Shown: piece by piece, positions 12,597 to 25,000 of the stretch
Layout of the letters: the number at the start of each line of letters is the position of its first letter
How positions within the stretch are numbered: position 1 is the first letter of the stretch
NCBI GenBank assembly: GCA_946406115.1
Contig: OX291544.1
Location: 31,761,521 to 31,825,520, forward strand
Reading direction: 5' to 3'
Origin: Apoda limacodes
Lineage: Eukaryota; Arthropoda; Insecta; Lepidoptera; Limacodidae
DNA: 64,000 nucleotides
Program-made: the position numbers and the translations under genes
The notes under the pieces: model-generated
What the model saw: only the letters and a program-made list of their open reading frames with translations
Told to the model about the DNA's origin: nothing
The model's database searches: none

Positions 12597-14129
12597 GTGT
12601 GTGTGTATAAAGAATAGTAGGTCATAGTCGCAGTATAATTTCCATAGTTGCCCATCACAAGTACCTACCTACAATTTTTTAAGTTGGTACTCGTACTCGC
12701 TAACTTCTAAAGCCTACTCAGCTGTAATATTTTTCCTTTAAACCTTATTCGTTATACATAGCTACTACTGCCATGATATTTTTTACAAAAACAACCATTC
12801 AGCTGGCAGGAAGTAGAGGGAGCAGACAGACAAACTGGCGGACGGACATGGCGAAACCTCATAAATCATCGCATCTCGGTTAATCCCCTCACACTTTCAG
12901 TCAATATATTCATATTAATTTGCATTCCGTGATAATTATTAAAATCTTGCTGATGAGTTAACCATTCACTCAAACATGTTTATAGTCGGATTTACTTGAA
13001 AATTTGAAAAATGCTCCACAGTATGAATTATAAACAAATATTTTGCTAACTCTCTAAGTCAATCCAAAAGAATGGACAACATTGTACGAATAAAAATTTA
13101 TTAAAACACTCTAGCTACAGAAACTTCAAAAGTATCATAGTGATTTATGTAATAGTACCTACATTGAGTGGCAAGAGCGGTAAAAAGGGAATTACAAACT
13201 AGAGGCTATTTAGAAATTTAAAGCTGTGAGGACTCGAATTTGTAATTTCTGTATCACCATATGACATACCAACAATTGAATTTGCAACTTAAAAAAACTT
13301 TTTTTGAAATTTGAGCGATATATATTGATGGGATTTTTTATATAGATTATAATCTATCTATAATTCGGCATTTGTTGATAGTTAGGAAACTATATTGTTT
13401 AAATAATTAATTATTGTAAACTGTGGAAAACATTTTGTGATTTCCTTTGGTGAAATAAATTAAAAAAGCTATTACTCTCGTTGGCGTATCTAACGGTGGC
13501 TTCTTTCAATTCTTAAAAATCCCGTGGTGTCACGAAGGCATGCTTTGTCTGCATGTTATGACACTGTTTAAGAGCAAGTGTCCAGAAATATATTAGAAGG
13601 GATGTCGTGGTAATATAGTTTCTAAGGAGTTACATGACATAGGTAAACCGCGGGGCAGTGACTGTAGTAAAACATATAGGTAACCTTTGTTTATTATATT
13701 TAAATATTAGCAATCTGCACAAGGAAAGCCACGCCAGTGCACAAACCACTTTTTGAAAAAAAGAATAAAACAAAAACTACAAGGAAATATCGAGGTACCA
13801 GGATCCAATAAAATATTAAAAGTCTGACCAATAATTAGGCCCTGTTCGCACAACACGGCTCATTAGCGCAGAACTCGCTTTGCAGGTCCAAGCAGCTTTG
13901 GTCTACGGAAAATATTTTTAGCTGTACCCTTTTTCTGAGAGTAACGATCCCTTTATATTTCCTGGTTTTGATGCCAATAATTATAGAATCATCAGATGGT
14001 CTGCTTTAACCAACACCTCACAGGATTCATTAGACTTTTGTTTCTAACTCTCAATTTGCCGCATCGCCTTTTCTCACTCCCATGCTGTTGTATCGATGTA
14101 TCGATGTGTCGTTACTTGTTTATTTGAAT
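12597..14129. other. Intergenic DNA, no gene seen
   Basis: AT-rich. A stretch near 12830-12870 (GACAGACAAACTGGCGGACGGACATGGCG) belongs to a dispersed repeat whose relatives lie near 30440 (inverted) and 58500. No exon recognised. Confidence 0.5.
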
Positions 14130-14412
14130 ACTAGACTTTGCCAGCCCCAAATTCGGTTATCGGCGAGAAACTCCTTAATTATACTAATGAAGTTTGTTAC
14201 AGCAAGCTATAGCTGTAGCTATAGTTCGTTTAACTCCGTTATAGTTATTCCCGCGGGAACTTTTGAATTTTTCGGGATCGGCGCACGATTTTACGGAATA
14301 GGATATTCCAAGACCTAACCTATATGTATGGCAAGTTTTTGAAGCATGATTAAGTAACAAACATCCATTCATCCATCCAGAAATTCTTTCACATTTATAA
14401 TATTAGTAGGAT
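14130..14412 (+). repeat. Short interspersed repeat, family 'A'-related copy
   Basis: The blocks CTAGACTTTGCCAGCCCC, AAATTCGGTTATCGGCG, TTCCCGCGGGAACTTTTG and CACATTTATAATATTAGTAGG appear in the same order as in the copy at 17375. The open frames in it are not genes. Confidence 0.7.
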
Positions 14413-14796
14413 TAAGCCAAGTTCAATCCCTAAGTTATTAACCGACCTCAAAAAAAAAAGTAGGAGGTTCTCAATTCGGATGTTTATATTTCTTTTTTTT
14501 TTATGTACATTCGGGCATAACCCCGTCGTATATAGACGGATTTTTAAAATTCTTTTTTTATTTAAAAGGTATACTTCCAAGGTAGTAGAGTCCGAAGTTC
14601 CATATTAATGTAGTGAATTTAAAACTTAAACTTTTGGTAAAAAAATATATTTGGTGCTAATTCGGAACTGGTGAAACGCCTTTTATGTTAATAATTATAT
14701 AAAATTTTGTAACGAGTATCGATGTTTTTAGTATACGAAAAAACTTTTTAACACAAAAAACAACCGGCTTCAAAATAATGCACTAAAAAAGTTATT
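14413..14796. other. Intergenic DNA, no gene seen
   Basis: Contains CCGACCTCAAAAAAAAAAGTAGGAGGTTCTCAATTCGG, the shape of a dispersed poly(A)-bearing repeat. No coding signal. Confidence 0.4.
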
Positions 14797-14935
14797 AGAT
14801 TTCTGAAGGGTCGGCAACGCGCAAGTGATACCCCTTTGCAAGCGTCCATAGGCTACGGTGACCGCTTACCATCAGGCGGGCCGTAAGCTTGTTTGCCACC
14901 TTAGTGGTATTAAAAAAAAAAAAAAAAAAAAGGTA
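14797..14935 (+). repeat. LINE 3' tail, family 'T', poly(A)-ended
   Basis: Same tail block as at 2595, with a small deletion after GATACCCC. It ends in CACCTTAGTGGTATT plus about 20 A. Confidence 0.8.
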
Positions 14936-15654
14936 AAGTTTTTTTGCTAATGGAATCCAAAGTCATAATGTATGAAAGGTCAACGAACCCGATCTAGCTC
15001 AGCGATCCCAAACCTCTTCCTCCTTATTTGTTTTCTTTTTCTAGAATAAAAACATTTATCTAATCCAATAGAATCTATAATGTTCGTCTCAAAGATTTGG
15101 ATGAGTTAGCTTTAACACATAAACCGAGGCATATACCACTGTTAGACAAGGCTGAAGCAGTAGTAGGACTCTCTCAGGCAGTGGTACCTACAACTTTCGA
15201 AGGTCCTAAGATATAGACCTATATCTGACGTCCTTGGAATATTGTAAAAGACATTTACTTTGAAACTATGAAAATACTAGTTACAGCTTTTTACCGCGGG
15301 TCATGGTCACACTGGTCTCGCCAAGTATGTAGTTATGTTGTTTTGATACAGAGCCAATATTCAACCTCATCGTTTGTTCATTATACGACTAAAAACCCAT
15401 TACCATTGTAAGTCTTACCAAAGTCTGTTATCATATTTTCATTACCCCGCACCTGTCAATATTAAAATATATATTAGTAATATAATTATAATACCAAAGA
15501 ATTGAACCGATTTGATGCGTTTCGCACTGTTCAGAAGACTAAGTTTTAGATACAAAGTTGCATTGAATATTTTTTATTTACGACTAGCTTATTCCTGCTC
15601 TTGGTGTTTAAAAAAAGAAAACTATTAACTGTTTATGGAAATACACCCGGAAAC
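14936..15654. other. Intergenic DNA, no gene seen
   Basis: No exon or named repeat recognised. Confidence 0.45.
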
Positions 15655-16065
15655 ATACCAGCTTGACCCTTTTGACTCGGTTCAACGACGAGCTTCAACG
15701 AATTCTCACGAATTGTCGACGATCCTAAACTCACTTGCCGTAGTGAACCCTTAAGTCTGAGGGGAGATTTTGCCTCCCTGTGTTTGTTCTACCGCTTGTA
15801 CAATGGAGTGTGTTCTGAGGAATTGTTCGAAATGATGCCCGCGGCTATATATATATATATACATATGGATACATTCTTACACCTTAGAACCGAAATGGTT
15901 GCGAACGCTTGGGTTGTGGAATGAGCTCACTGCCAAGGTTTTCTCTAAGGACTACAGTATGGTATTCTTCAAAAAAGAAGTAATTGGATTTTTGAAGGGT
16001 CGGAAACGCGCGAGTTATACCCCTGATTACTATCAGGCGGACCGTGTGCTTGTTATAACAATAAA
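15655..16065 (+). pseudogene. LINE RT C-terminal end and 3' tail, family 'T'
   Basis: This is a longer copy of the LINE 3' end. It keeps a region with GACCCTTTTGACTCGGTTCA, then CTACCGCTTGTACAATGG (C-terminal coding, LYRLYNGVCSEELFEMMPAA-like, near 15790-15845). A short (TA)n insertion follows, then WNELTAKVF-like coding, then the tail block. Stops and frameshifts make it non-coding. It links the RT fragment at 11768 to the tail-only copies elsewhere. Confidence 0.8.
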
Positions 16066-16639
16066 ATAGTCATACCAATTTTTAATCCCTATTTTGCCCA
16101 TACTGGGATAATTTTCTAAAAACAGTTTGAAAGCTGTTAATCTTAACGTTTAGGCCAGTAGGCCAACTACCAATTTTTATGCACTTGGCTTTAAAAATGA
16201 CGGATTCCTATACAAATTTCCAACCACTATTTTACCCCTTTTTACGCATTTGCAAACCGATTTCTACAAAAAAAATTAGGTGCGATTACTTTTATCGTAG
16301 TATTAAGTAAGACAAGTCCTTTGATTTGTTACATATTTCTGTTTATTTAGTTCTATTCAAGTCTACTGACGGTTTCACTTTAATAACATTACAATTCAAT
16401 TATTTTTAAATCTTTAGTCCATGATGTTTTTGAATGTAACATTCATTATCTTAATTTTATTGTGTCTTATAAAATGTAGCTTATGTCACCCATATAACAA
16501 ATAGATTGACACATCATTCAACAAAACCGGCTTAAAAGTTTAGGCAAAACGGTAAAACATACGTAAATACGAGCATAGACCGCTAAAATCATAACCTTTC
16601 CTTTTAGCTTCGCCGTGTCCTGTTCAGCCGAATACGTCC
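16066..16639. other. Intergenic DNA, no gene seen
   Basis: AT-rich; no exon recognised. Confidence 0.5.
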
Positions 16640-16850
16640 CCACCGTTGGGGCTGTGCACTTCCACAAGCGGGGCCAGTGTGGATTTTGATACACGTCACA
16701 TACTACGTCTTCTTTTGACGGATGCAGGTTTCCTCACGATGTTTGCCTTCACCGAAAAGCCAGTGGTGTGAAAAACAATGTACTTAAGAAATTGAGAAAA
16801 AGATTCATTGGTACCTACGCCATTGAGAACGCAAGGTGAAGCCAAAACCC
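16640..16850. repeat. Dispersed lepidopteran-type repeat
   Basis: Contains GTTGGGGCTGTGCACTTCC, TGTGGATTTTGATACACGTC, ACGGATGCAGGTTTCCTCAC and GATGTTTGCCTTCACCGAA. I recognise this block order from lepidopteran interspersed repeats; no second copy is in this window. Non-coding. Confidence 0.5.
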
Positions 16851-17374
16851 AGGGCCACCGAGAGAGGGGGTGTGACGGGTGGGTTTTTTTCCCGGGCCCG
16901 CAGTTTTAAGAAGGGCCCGCGATTTTCCGAAAAACCATGACTTTAATGACGATTTTGACTGTTTGCATAGATTCGATCCTTTCAAATTTTCGCGCCCTCA
17001 TAGCAACGACCAATGAGAACACGCTATTGGTTAGTGGAGCTGCGTGCGCCGAATTAAAGTCGTGCACATGGATACCCCGAGCCCTGATTTTCTCTCTGCG
17101 GTCATGCCGAAACCCCTAGGCCACCAGCAACAGTTTTGTCGCAGATGAGTAAATTTAAAGTTTTCCAGAAACTAAACAAATTAATAAGTAATCCATGGGT
17201 CTACAAATTAAATAATGGGTTCTTAACATGATTGATTGAAGGTTTTGCGCTCAAAAACCTTTAATCCATCACGATAAGTAAACTTCGTAAAAAAATCTTA
17301 CAATATTTATTGATGGACGTTGTTGGGCTTAAAAATAATGAAGTGATTTCTTTAATCATTAATTTATTAAGACA
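16851..17374. other. GC-richer intergenic segment, no gene seen
   Basis: Around 16875-16930 the motif GGGCCCGC occurs twice about 20 bp apart. An open frame of 60 codons (16937-17119) has no recognisable feature. Confidence 0.4.
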
Positions 17375-17672
17375 GTAGACTTTACCAACGGCTCCGCCCG
17401 CCTTCAATTCGATTATTATCGGTGTGGAACTCCTTAATTGTACAAATGAAGTTTGCTATAGCTGTAACTATAGTACGTTTAAGCTCGGTTACAGTTGTTC
17501 TCGCGGGAACTTTTGCATTTTTTGGGATAAAAAGTAGCCTATGACCTATTCCAGGACCTAACCTATATGTGTGCCAAGTTTCATCCCGATCCGTCCAGTG
17601 GTTGAAGCGTGATTGAGTAACAAACATCTATCCAGACATACAAACTTTCACATTTATAATATTAGTTGGAGT
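17375..17672 (+). repeat. Short interspersed repeat, family 'A'-related copy
   Basis: Runs from AGTAGACTTTACCAACGGC to CACATTTATAATATTAG. It is closely related to 14130-14412 (shared TTCTCGCGGGAACTTTTGCATTTT-like block, differing by a few bases). Confidence 0.7.
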
Positions 17673-17930
17673 AGGATTTATTGCAGTTTAATCTTATACG
17701 AATTTTATATTTGTTTCTGAGACGCGCTATTAGCAACTATACTTTAATACTTCTTTCGACTTTCAGTAATGTAAAATTTGACATTAGACACAGTGTCTTC
17801 TGAGCGCATACAAGCTTGTATACTGTGAATATCAGACAACGATACTAGTTCTATTCCTTATTCTGTGACAATAGATAGCAAAATTATACATATATTCATT
17901 TTTGTTGTAAAACGACCATATTATTATATA

Positions 17931-18047
17931 GTCCAACAAACTTTTCTGACCTGGTGGTCAAATATCAAAACTACGGTCGCCATATTAAAAAGCTGTGAAC
18001 TTACACGACACTAGCGACAGACCCTGAGTCAGAAAAATTTGTTGCAC
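17931..18047. mobile_element. MITE, about 117 bp with 20-bp terminal inverted repeats
   Basis: The left end GTCCAACAAACTTTTCTGAC and the right end GTCAGAAAAATTTGTTGCAC are inverted repeats with two mismatches. The interior has no coding capacity. The size and structure are those of a miniature inverted-repeat DNA transposon; superfamily unknown. Confidence 0.65.
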
Positions 18048-19254
18048 TGTACGTAGAAAACGCACAGACTAAAGATGCACAATAAATTTTATTAACATTC
18101 AAAGTTGAAACAAAACTGTTGCATATGTAGATATAATATTGTCTAAATGTGACTTAGGATCCGTGCTTCTGCTCTACATAGATATAGAAGGCTTTGGTGA
18201 ATTTCATACATCTAACGTCATAAGTAGGGAATAGGAAGACGTTTGTAGCTGAGTAGGCAGTGGCAGTGGCAGTGCCCACTGTGTTACTCATATAAGCTTA
18301 TCTATGCAGCGCCAGTCAAAGTTTTTTGTATTTCATTAAACAGTCGTTTCGACATTGTACTTAGTATTGTTAATGTACATCGATAATATTTGGACGTTAA
18401 CTAACATTAAGTTATAACACAGAAATGTGTTGTGGATATAATTTTTAAAAATTAAGTCAAATCATACACTGATATTTTTTTACTCCATACTTCTTATTTA
18501 CAATGTTGTTTTTTAAAACAGCTAAAAAGAACAAGCAAGTCGGTGATCGTTTCTGGTATGATCCTATTCATGGCCTATTCATCAATAAGACATCTTCTCA
18601 ATTTCGTTCTTGGTAACATTACGCTATGTCCACTTTCTTTGGGGCCTTTTTTCCAAAAAAATAAATTCATCACCTAGCATCTTACCTCTGTGATTTCTAC
18701 GACCAAATCTATGTGGCCATATGCACATTTCACCACCTTCCTGATTCCCTGAAATTTAAAGTGGCGTTTTGTTGACCGACATAATGTACATAATGCGGTA
18801 ATCCTACCAAGATTTGTACTGTGTTATACAGAATTTATGTATTTTTAACTTGGCAGGATTATGACATTAAACGCATTGAAGCAGTGAACAAACCTTAAGT
18901 AACAATAATAAACTGCCTTGCTCTTTTCCGATAAACATATATATACTTTACATATAAATAAGTTTAGCCTTTTTGATTACACTTATTAATATAAGAACGA
19001 GAGCAATTAGTGACAGTTGTCAGGTCAACGACTGCCTAATACATAGTTACGAACAATATCCCAGTAGCGACACTCGCTTGCTATGCAAAGGTCAAAGCGA
19101 TTAATTAAAAATGTTGCAAAAAATTGTTACCAAGTAGCCTTTAGTAATAGGCGCTAACTTAACAAAGGGTGTGGCGGAGATAATGAACTATGGTTCTGTA
19201 CATAAAACGTTCCAATACATGTCTGAGGTAGCGAAATTATAATAAAGTACCTGG
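18048..19254. other. Intergenic DNA, no gene seen
   Basis: AT-rich, with a minor GGCAGT repeat near 18260. No exon recognised. Confidence 0.5.
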
Positions 19255-19345
19255 AGGACCGAGCTTTGCTCAGATTTTTTTAAACAGCGCCATTTATTGT
19301 CAAGTAGCTTAAGCGTTGCTTTAAAACGCTATATATATATATATA
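19255..19345 (-). repeat. Dispersed repeat 'B', possibly a Helitron-type end
   Basis: Contains GGACCGAGCTTTGCTCAGAT and then CGCCATTTATTGTCAAGTAGC. The second block is repeated almost exactly in inverted orientation at 26886-26920. The GAGCTTTGCTC palindrome is typical of a widespread lepidopteran repeat that I associate with non-autonomous Helitrons; that assignment is tentative. Confidence 0.45.
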
Positions 19346-20877
19346 CATATAAGCAAGAATTGCTCGTTTAAAGGTATTAGATGAAGATTCGAGTGCACAA
19401 GAAAGTACAGTACCTATATCCAAGATATGGTGAAAATATTGAAAAAAAATGGTTTGATAATTAATTTTCAATGATTCTAAGCTTGATTTAATATGTTTAG
19501 GGCTAAACCTACTTTATTAACTTTATAAAAAACTTTTCGAAAATATCTATCGATTAAAGTATATGCGATGATGTATTGGGCTACGTAACAAAATCCAGTA
19601 ATCACTTTATTTTATTGTGTATGTGTTTTCAGGTAAATACGTTCATTAGTTTAAGAAAAATCTTAAATCTCTTAAATCTCTTCTTCCGCCTAAGAAGATG
19701 GAAATGTTAATTATATCACATTCACTTATGACAATGAATATGTAAAAAATGGTTATTTTTTATTTAATTACTGATTAAAATTAAAAAAAATATAATTACC
19801 AACAATTTAAGCAATTTTGACCAATAAATACAGAACCATAAAAACAGCGTTACATTTCGCATTTATTTTGTTACAAATTTACATAAATTAATATTTAGTA
19901 ACATCGCCACATTGGACCACCTTACACCAAATGAAACGATTTACTAATTTATAACTGTTATTGAATAATTTCCGGCACCAAGTTCACCTAATTTTCTGAA
20001 TTACTGAATAAAATGTTTTCGACAAAACATGTTTTTTTTGCGGCTTTCAATCAATTTCCCTAATTGTTATTAAATTGTAAACTCACTAGTCACGACATGT
20101 CTTGCTTAGCTGATGCCAGGACTTAGGTAGGTGTTCCTATGTTTACTGTATTTTAGCATAAGTGTTTAGAACTAAAGTTGTCTTATTGTTCTGAATTACA
20201 AATCCCAGCACCTCATTAGAATTAGTTTCTACATTTTTCCAATTAAAAGTTAATACAAGCTCAGAATAAGTGTGGTATAGATATGTATAGCCTTAAGTAA
20301 AAACATAAACAGTTAAGGAATCAGACTTTTCAGCACACTTGCTCATATATCAGCCTTTACTGCACCGTTTTCAGCATCTTAATAGCGTCCATTACGCACT
20401 TGTTCGGTAATAATAATTACCGTAGAAGTGCCTTTTACTTTACAGATCATTTTTTAATTTTCAGCAAGAAAGGAGCATATGAACCAAGTTCTTATTTTTT
20501 TTAAAAAAATCCAACGTGTATATCAAAACTATTAGATTCCATTAAATATTTACTTCTTATAACATTTTAACACTAATATAAGTATTTACTGTACTTTAAG
20601 TATGTTGAAAATAGTCGTATAAAACTCGTGAGCTCAGCTCAAAACATTTGTGAGCTCAGCTCAACACACATTTGGTTGAATTACGCTGTAATGAGCTGCC
20701 TAGCTCACTTGTATCATAATGTACTATTAAAATACATAACATTGAAACATTAATGTTAATAATTTTAATTACAAAAATATTTTTAGAATTTTCAACTTCA
20801 AATGCCTTACAGTAGGTGCTGCATACAAATAAAATAAAAAATATTAACAGGAAATAATCAATTTTAAAATTATTTAA
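19346..20877. other. Intergenic DNA, no gene seen
   Basis: AT-rich. A small direct repeat of GTGAGCTCAGCTCAA-like units lies at about 20627-20670. Confidence 0.5.
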
Positions 20878-21222
20878 TTACTGAATCGGCCGTGATCTTA
20901 GCAGAGTATTCCTCGTTGTATTGGTGAAAATTAGACACGCTTTGTAGTTACGTATAGGGTTGTCAAATCTAAAATCGGAAACATGTGGTAATGGTCTAGA
21001 ATTATGGATTGCGAAAGCAGATAAAGAAAGCTTGTTTAATATTTTTTTTATATTAGTTTTGTTTAAGTATGAACTTTTGTATATATGACAAAAATGGCAA
21101 AAGTGTAATTCACAATCATTAGACCCGCAATAGCCATGCTGATCTGTCTCATACAAACGAGAGAAAAAGCAGTGATGTCCCCGTGTCGTGGAAATTACAG
21201 TGCAGAACCGAAGGTAAATCAT
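20878..21222 (-). CDS. Unassigned 114-aa open frame
   Basis: One of the longest uninterrupted frames in the left part of the window. It has a cysteine/histidine-rich middle (CGSNDCELHFCHFC) and a basic C-terminus. No intact domain or signal is recognised, and there is no evident promoter or splice context. The CxxxxC...CxxC spacing could hint at a zinc-binding remnant, but chance is the more likely explanation in AT-rich DNA. Confidence 0.2.
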   Translation of the reverse strand: MIYLRFCTVISTTRGHHCFFSRLYETDQHGYCGSNDCELHFCHFCHIYKSSYLNKTNIKKILNKLSLSAFAIHNSRPLPHVSDFRFDNPIRNYKACLIFTNTTRNTLLRSRPIQ

Positions 21223-21740
21223 TTCCAGTTATCATCAATGCATTGTACTAGGGTTTCGCTTTTGGTATCTATTGTGATATCAGCTACAAATTTTACTTGA
21301 AACATTTCTCTCCTCTCATGCTAATTCATTTTCTTCGATACCAAATGTTACAAATTTTTGATATTTGGTATGATGAAACGAATGCTAAGTTTGAAGCCAG
21401 CTTTGGTAACATCCCTGGCCATGTCCGGCTAAAGTCGGACAGACGGCAATCCTGTTAACGGTTCAATGCATTTGGAAGCTCGGTTCGGCAAATCTGTTGT
21501 ATCATATTGTAACTATTTTTAGTTTTTATGAAATACGTGGCCATAGAATACGTACCTATTACTTATTTGTCAATGAATTCTTAGTCTAGTTGGTTGTTAT
21601 TGATACGAACTTTTAGCGTTCCACATTAGTTTTTTTCTTAGCATACTGCTCACTTCTTAAACTAGGCATGTAGCCGAAAATGCTAAGAAATTTTGGGTCA
21701 CAAGTTAAATTTACAAGAACTTACCTCTTTTGGCGTCAGA
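21223..21740. other. Intergenic DNA flanking the BEL/Pao LTR
   Basis: No gene seen. The right end (21720-21740) may still belong to the LTR, as the LTR boundary is uncertain. Confidence 0.4.
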
Positions 21741-21977
21741 TGTTTTTTGTAATAACGTTTTTTGAGTGCGATTGTATGTAGTGTGTATGTGAATGTCTGT
21801 ATTGTGTTTCTCTGTTCACTATAACTATATAATATAGAATTAGGTCTAAAAACAGCCGCGACCTTTCAACCAAAGATTAGATGAGTGACTGGCGCGCGTA
21901 CGCGCACAGAGTAAGCTAAGAATGAACTAGCTCGACCGATCCGAATACCAACTAGATCGGTCATTCTTTCCTAAACA
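21741..21977 (-). mobile_element. Putative 3' LTR of the BEL/Pao element
   Basis: On the minus strand, a purine-rich tract (GGGGCTGGGGTT) directly follows the pol end and precedes TGTTTAGG. The candidate LTR ends in AAAAAACA, giving TG...CA ends. It contains an AT-rich TATA-like run (CTATATTATATAG). No second LTR exists in the window to confirm the boundaries, so the left end is approximate. Confidence 0.45.
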
Positions 21978-22031
21978 AACCCCAGCCCCAGCAAGACCGT
22001 GTCTGGATGAGGATAAACCGAGCCAGAGCCA

Positions 22032-25000
22032 TCAATCAACTGGCAATCGGGAAAGCGTCGCGGCGGCACGCTTTAGAACTGACTCCCCTACCAAGACCTC
22101 TGCGACTCGCGGGATACCGTCCGAACCGGGGAATAATTGCACGATACGACATAAACGCCATTGCAAGGGCGGTAAATTTGAGTCCTTTAAGAGGACAAGG
22201 TCTCCGACGCGCGGGGGGTTGGTTTTATCCGTTCACCGAACCCGTTGCTGTAACAAATGTAAATATTCCGAAGACCACCGACGGTGGAACAATTGCGTAA
22301 TTTGTTGAAGCAACTGAAAACGCGATAACCTATTAACTGACACATCGATGAAGGGGTATTCAGGCAAGGAGGTTAAAGGACTACCGATCAAGAAATGGCC
22401 TGGAGTTAGCGCTTCCAGGTCATTAGGATCCGACGAGATCGGACAAAGCGGTCGTGAATTCAATACCGCTTCGACGTTGCAAAATACCGTTTGTAAATCC
22501 TCAAACGTAAGGACCGTTTCTCCAATTACACGGCGGAGGTGAGTTTTGGCGACCTTGACAGCTGCTTCGAAAATACCGCCCCACGAAGGATAACCGGGAG
22601 GATCAAAAATCTAAGCCACGCCCCGTTTGGACAACTCCGAGTCAATATACGTGTAATTGTCCGACAAAAACTGAAGGACTTCCTTCAGATAGCAATCTGC
22701 ACCCTTGAAATTTGTGCCACAATCTGAGCGAATTAAATGAGGGAGACCACGCCGACTGACAAACCGCGACAGACATGCGACAAAGGCCTCCGTAGACAAG
22801 GCTGAAACGAGCTCCAGATGCACAGCCTTAGAAAACAAACAGACGAAGACGCATAAATAGGCCATAACCTATCGGGCATTGCGAACACTTGACGTCTTCA
22901 CCAAAAACGGATCCGCGAAATCCAACCCAACCTTAGCGAAAGGTCGAGCGGGCCGGACACGATCAAGTCACCCATTTGTGGCTGGGTCAAGGTTCCCTTG
23001 AACCTATAATAAGGGATACATTTAAAAATGACGCTCCGAGCTGCACGTCTGGCGGACAAAATCCAGAACTCTCGCTGCAGACAAGCCAGCAATGTGTTGA
23101 GACCCTGATCAGTAACTCAACAAAATGACCGCTTTTGGCCAACAAGAGAGGATGCCGAGACCCATAGGGCAATTCTGAGTTACGAAGCCTACCACCCACT
23201 TGCAAAAACTCCGACTCGTCCAGAAACAAATTAAGAAGAGCAAGACTTCCCCGCAATTTCCCGTTCTCTGAACGGAGAAGACGAATTTCCTTTCCAAACG
23301 ACTGGGCCTGTACCAGTCGAACACAGGTGAGAAGGGCATCCTGACGCTCTTCAGGAGACAAGACTGAAGACGTCCTTGGCTGTGACCTGTTCGGTAAGTT
23401 GTGGAGAAACCTCTTAATCCAACCGGTGACACCAACGAGCTTGTTTAGAGAACTAAACCGATTAAGTAAGAAGTTCGGTGAAGTGTCTACAGTCTGCTCA
23501 ACAGCAAAGACCTTTAACCCCGGCAGAGGCTCCACAAACTCCACAACTGTGTGAGGCCAAGTGTCTACAGGAGAGGCCAGCCAGTAATCACCAGAGCGGG
23601 TGATTAATAACTTGCGAGGCAATCAGGCCCCGTGAAGCGCAATCTGAGGGATTCAAGGACTCTGGCACGTGACGCCAATCCAGAGACACCGCAGAAGACT
23701 GGATTTGGGAGACGATTGGCCACGAAGGTCTCTAGGGCATGAAGGGACGCCTTGAACCAAGACAAAACGATTTGGCTGTCTGTCCATGCCGTGACGGAGT
23801 CAAATTGGACCCATTGACCCAAGGTGGAGTAGACATGGTTGAGGAGTCGAGTCAACAATGCACCGCCAGATAACTCGAGCTTGGGGATCGTCAACTTGGT
23901 CGGCGAAGGTGCAACCTTACTCTTTGCGACCACCAGACTGACGCGGACATGACCATTGCTGTCAACGGTGCGGAGATAAACGACAGCCGCATAACCGGAT
24001 TCCGATGCGTCAGAGAAACCGTGAAGACTGGCCCGATAACGACCTGAGGGTAAGATCGACCGAGGCACGGAGACAAGTTGAAGGTCCGAAAGTGTCTCAT
24101 GAAAACGTAGCCAATAATACAACAAGTCTCCGGTCATCGGGGTATCCCAGTCAAGACCTGAAATCCAAAGCTCCTGTAGGAAACATTTGGCCCAAAAGAC
24201 TACAAGAGCCACCTAACCATTGGGATAAAAGACACACGCTACTGTGGACAGAACCAGCCTTTTGGTCCACCTCTTCATTGTGTCTGACGGTTCAACCGAG
24301 TAAGTGAAGATATTCTGAACTGGCCGATACTGAACTCCAAGGACCGCGATGGAGTCAGGATTTTCTGGATTCTGGAAGAGGTGGGGCTCCTGCTGATGTT
24401 CTGATGGCAAGTTTTGCAAGACGGCAGGTGAATTGGAAATCAATTTCCTCAATTCATAACCACCTGTCCGTAACAAGCCGATTAGCTCATCCCTCAGGCC
24501 ACAAACACAACTTGGTGGCGACGAAAACCAGTCAAGATTTCCTAGATGTCTACCTGAAGCTTAGCGCCCAGACATCAGGCAGTCTTTCAAGGATACACCC
24601 GAAGACGTAGGCGCTGACCCATCAAACACCACCCGTATCTTACCATTTTTAAAGACGGCGTGATGTGGAACAAAAAAATGTTCGTTGCCTTCCAACTCGA
24701 ACTGCGAAACCGACATGTGACCGAGAGATTCGTATTCGCGCATAAAATCCAAGTATTTTGTGCGGAATTCTTTATCACGACGCATCCGGCGCTCCATGGA
24801 TAATAACCTTTTTTCGGCTATTTTCCAGGAGTCACCCAGGCGCGGACGAGGGGATAAGAAAGGCAGTCGAGTGAAAAACTGGTTAGAACGTAGACGACCC
24901 GTATTGGCGAGAAAATATGACTCGTCGTCGTCGACTGGTCGAGTCCGTGACGCCGGAGGCTCTTCGATTTCGAGAACGAGAGTCCGACCTGCAACGACGA

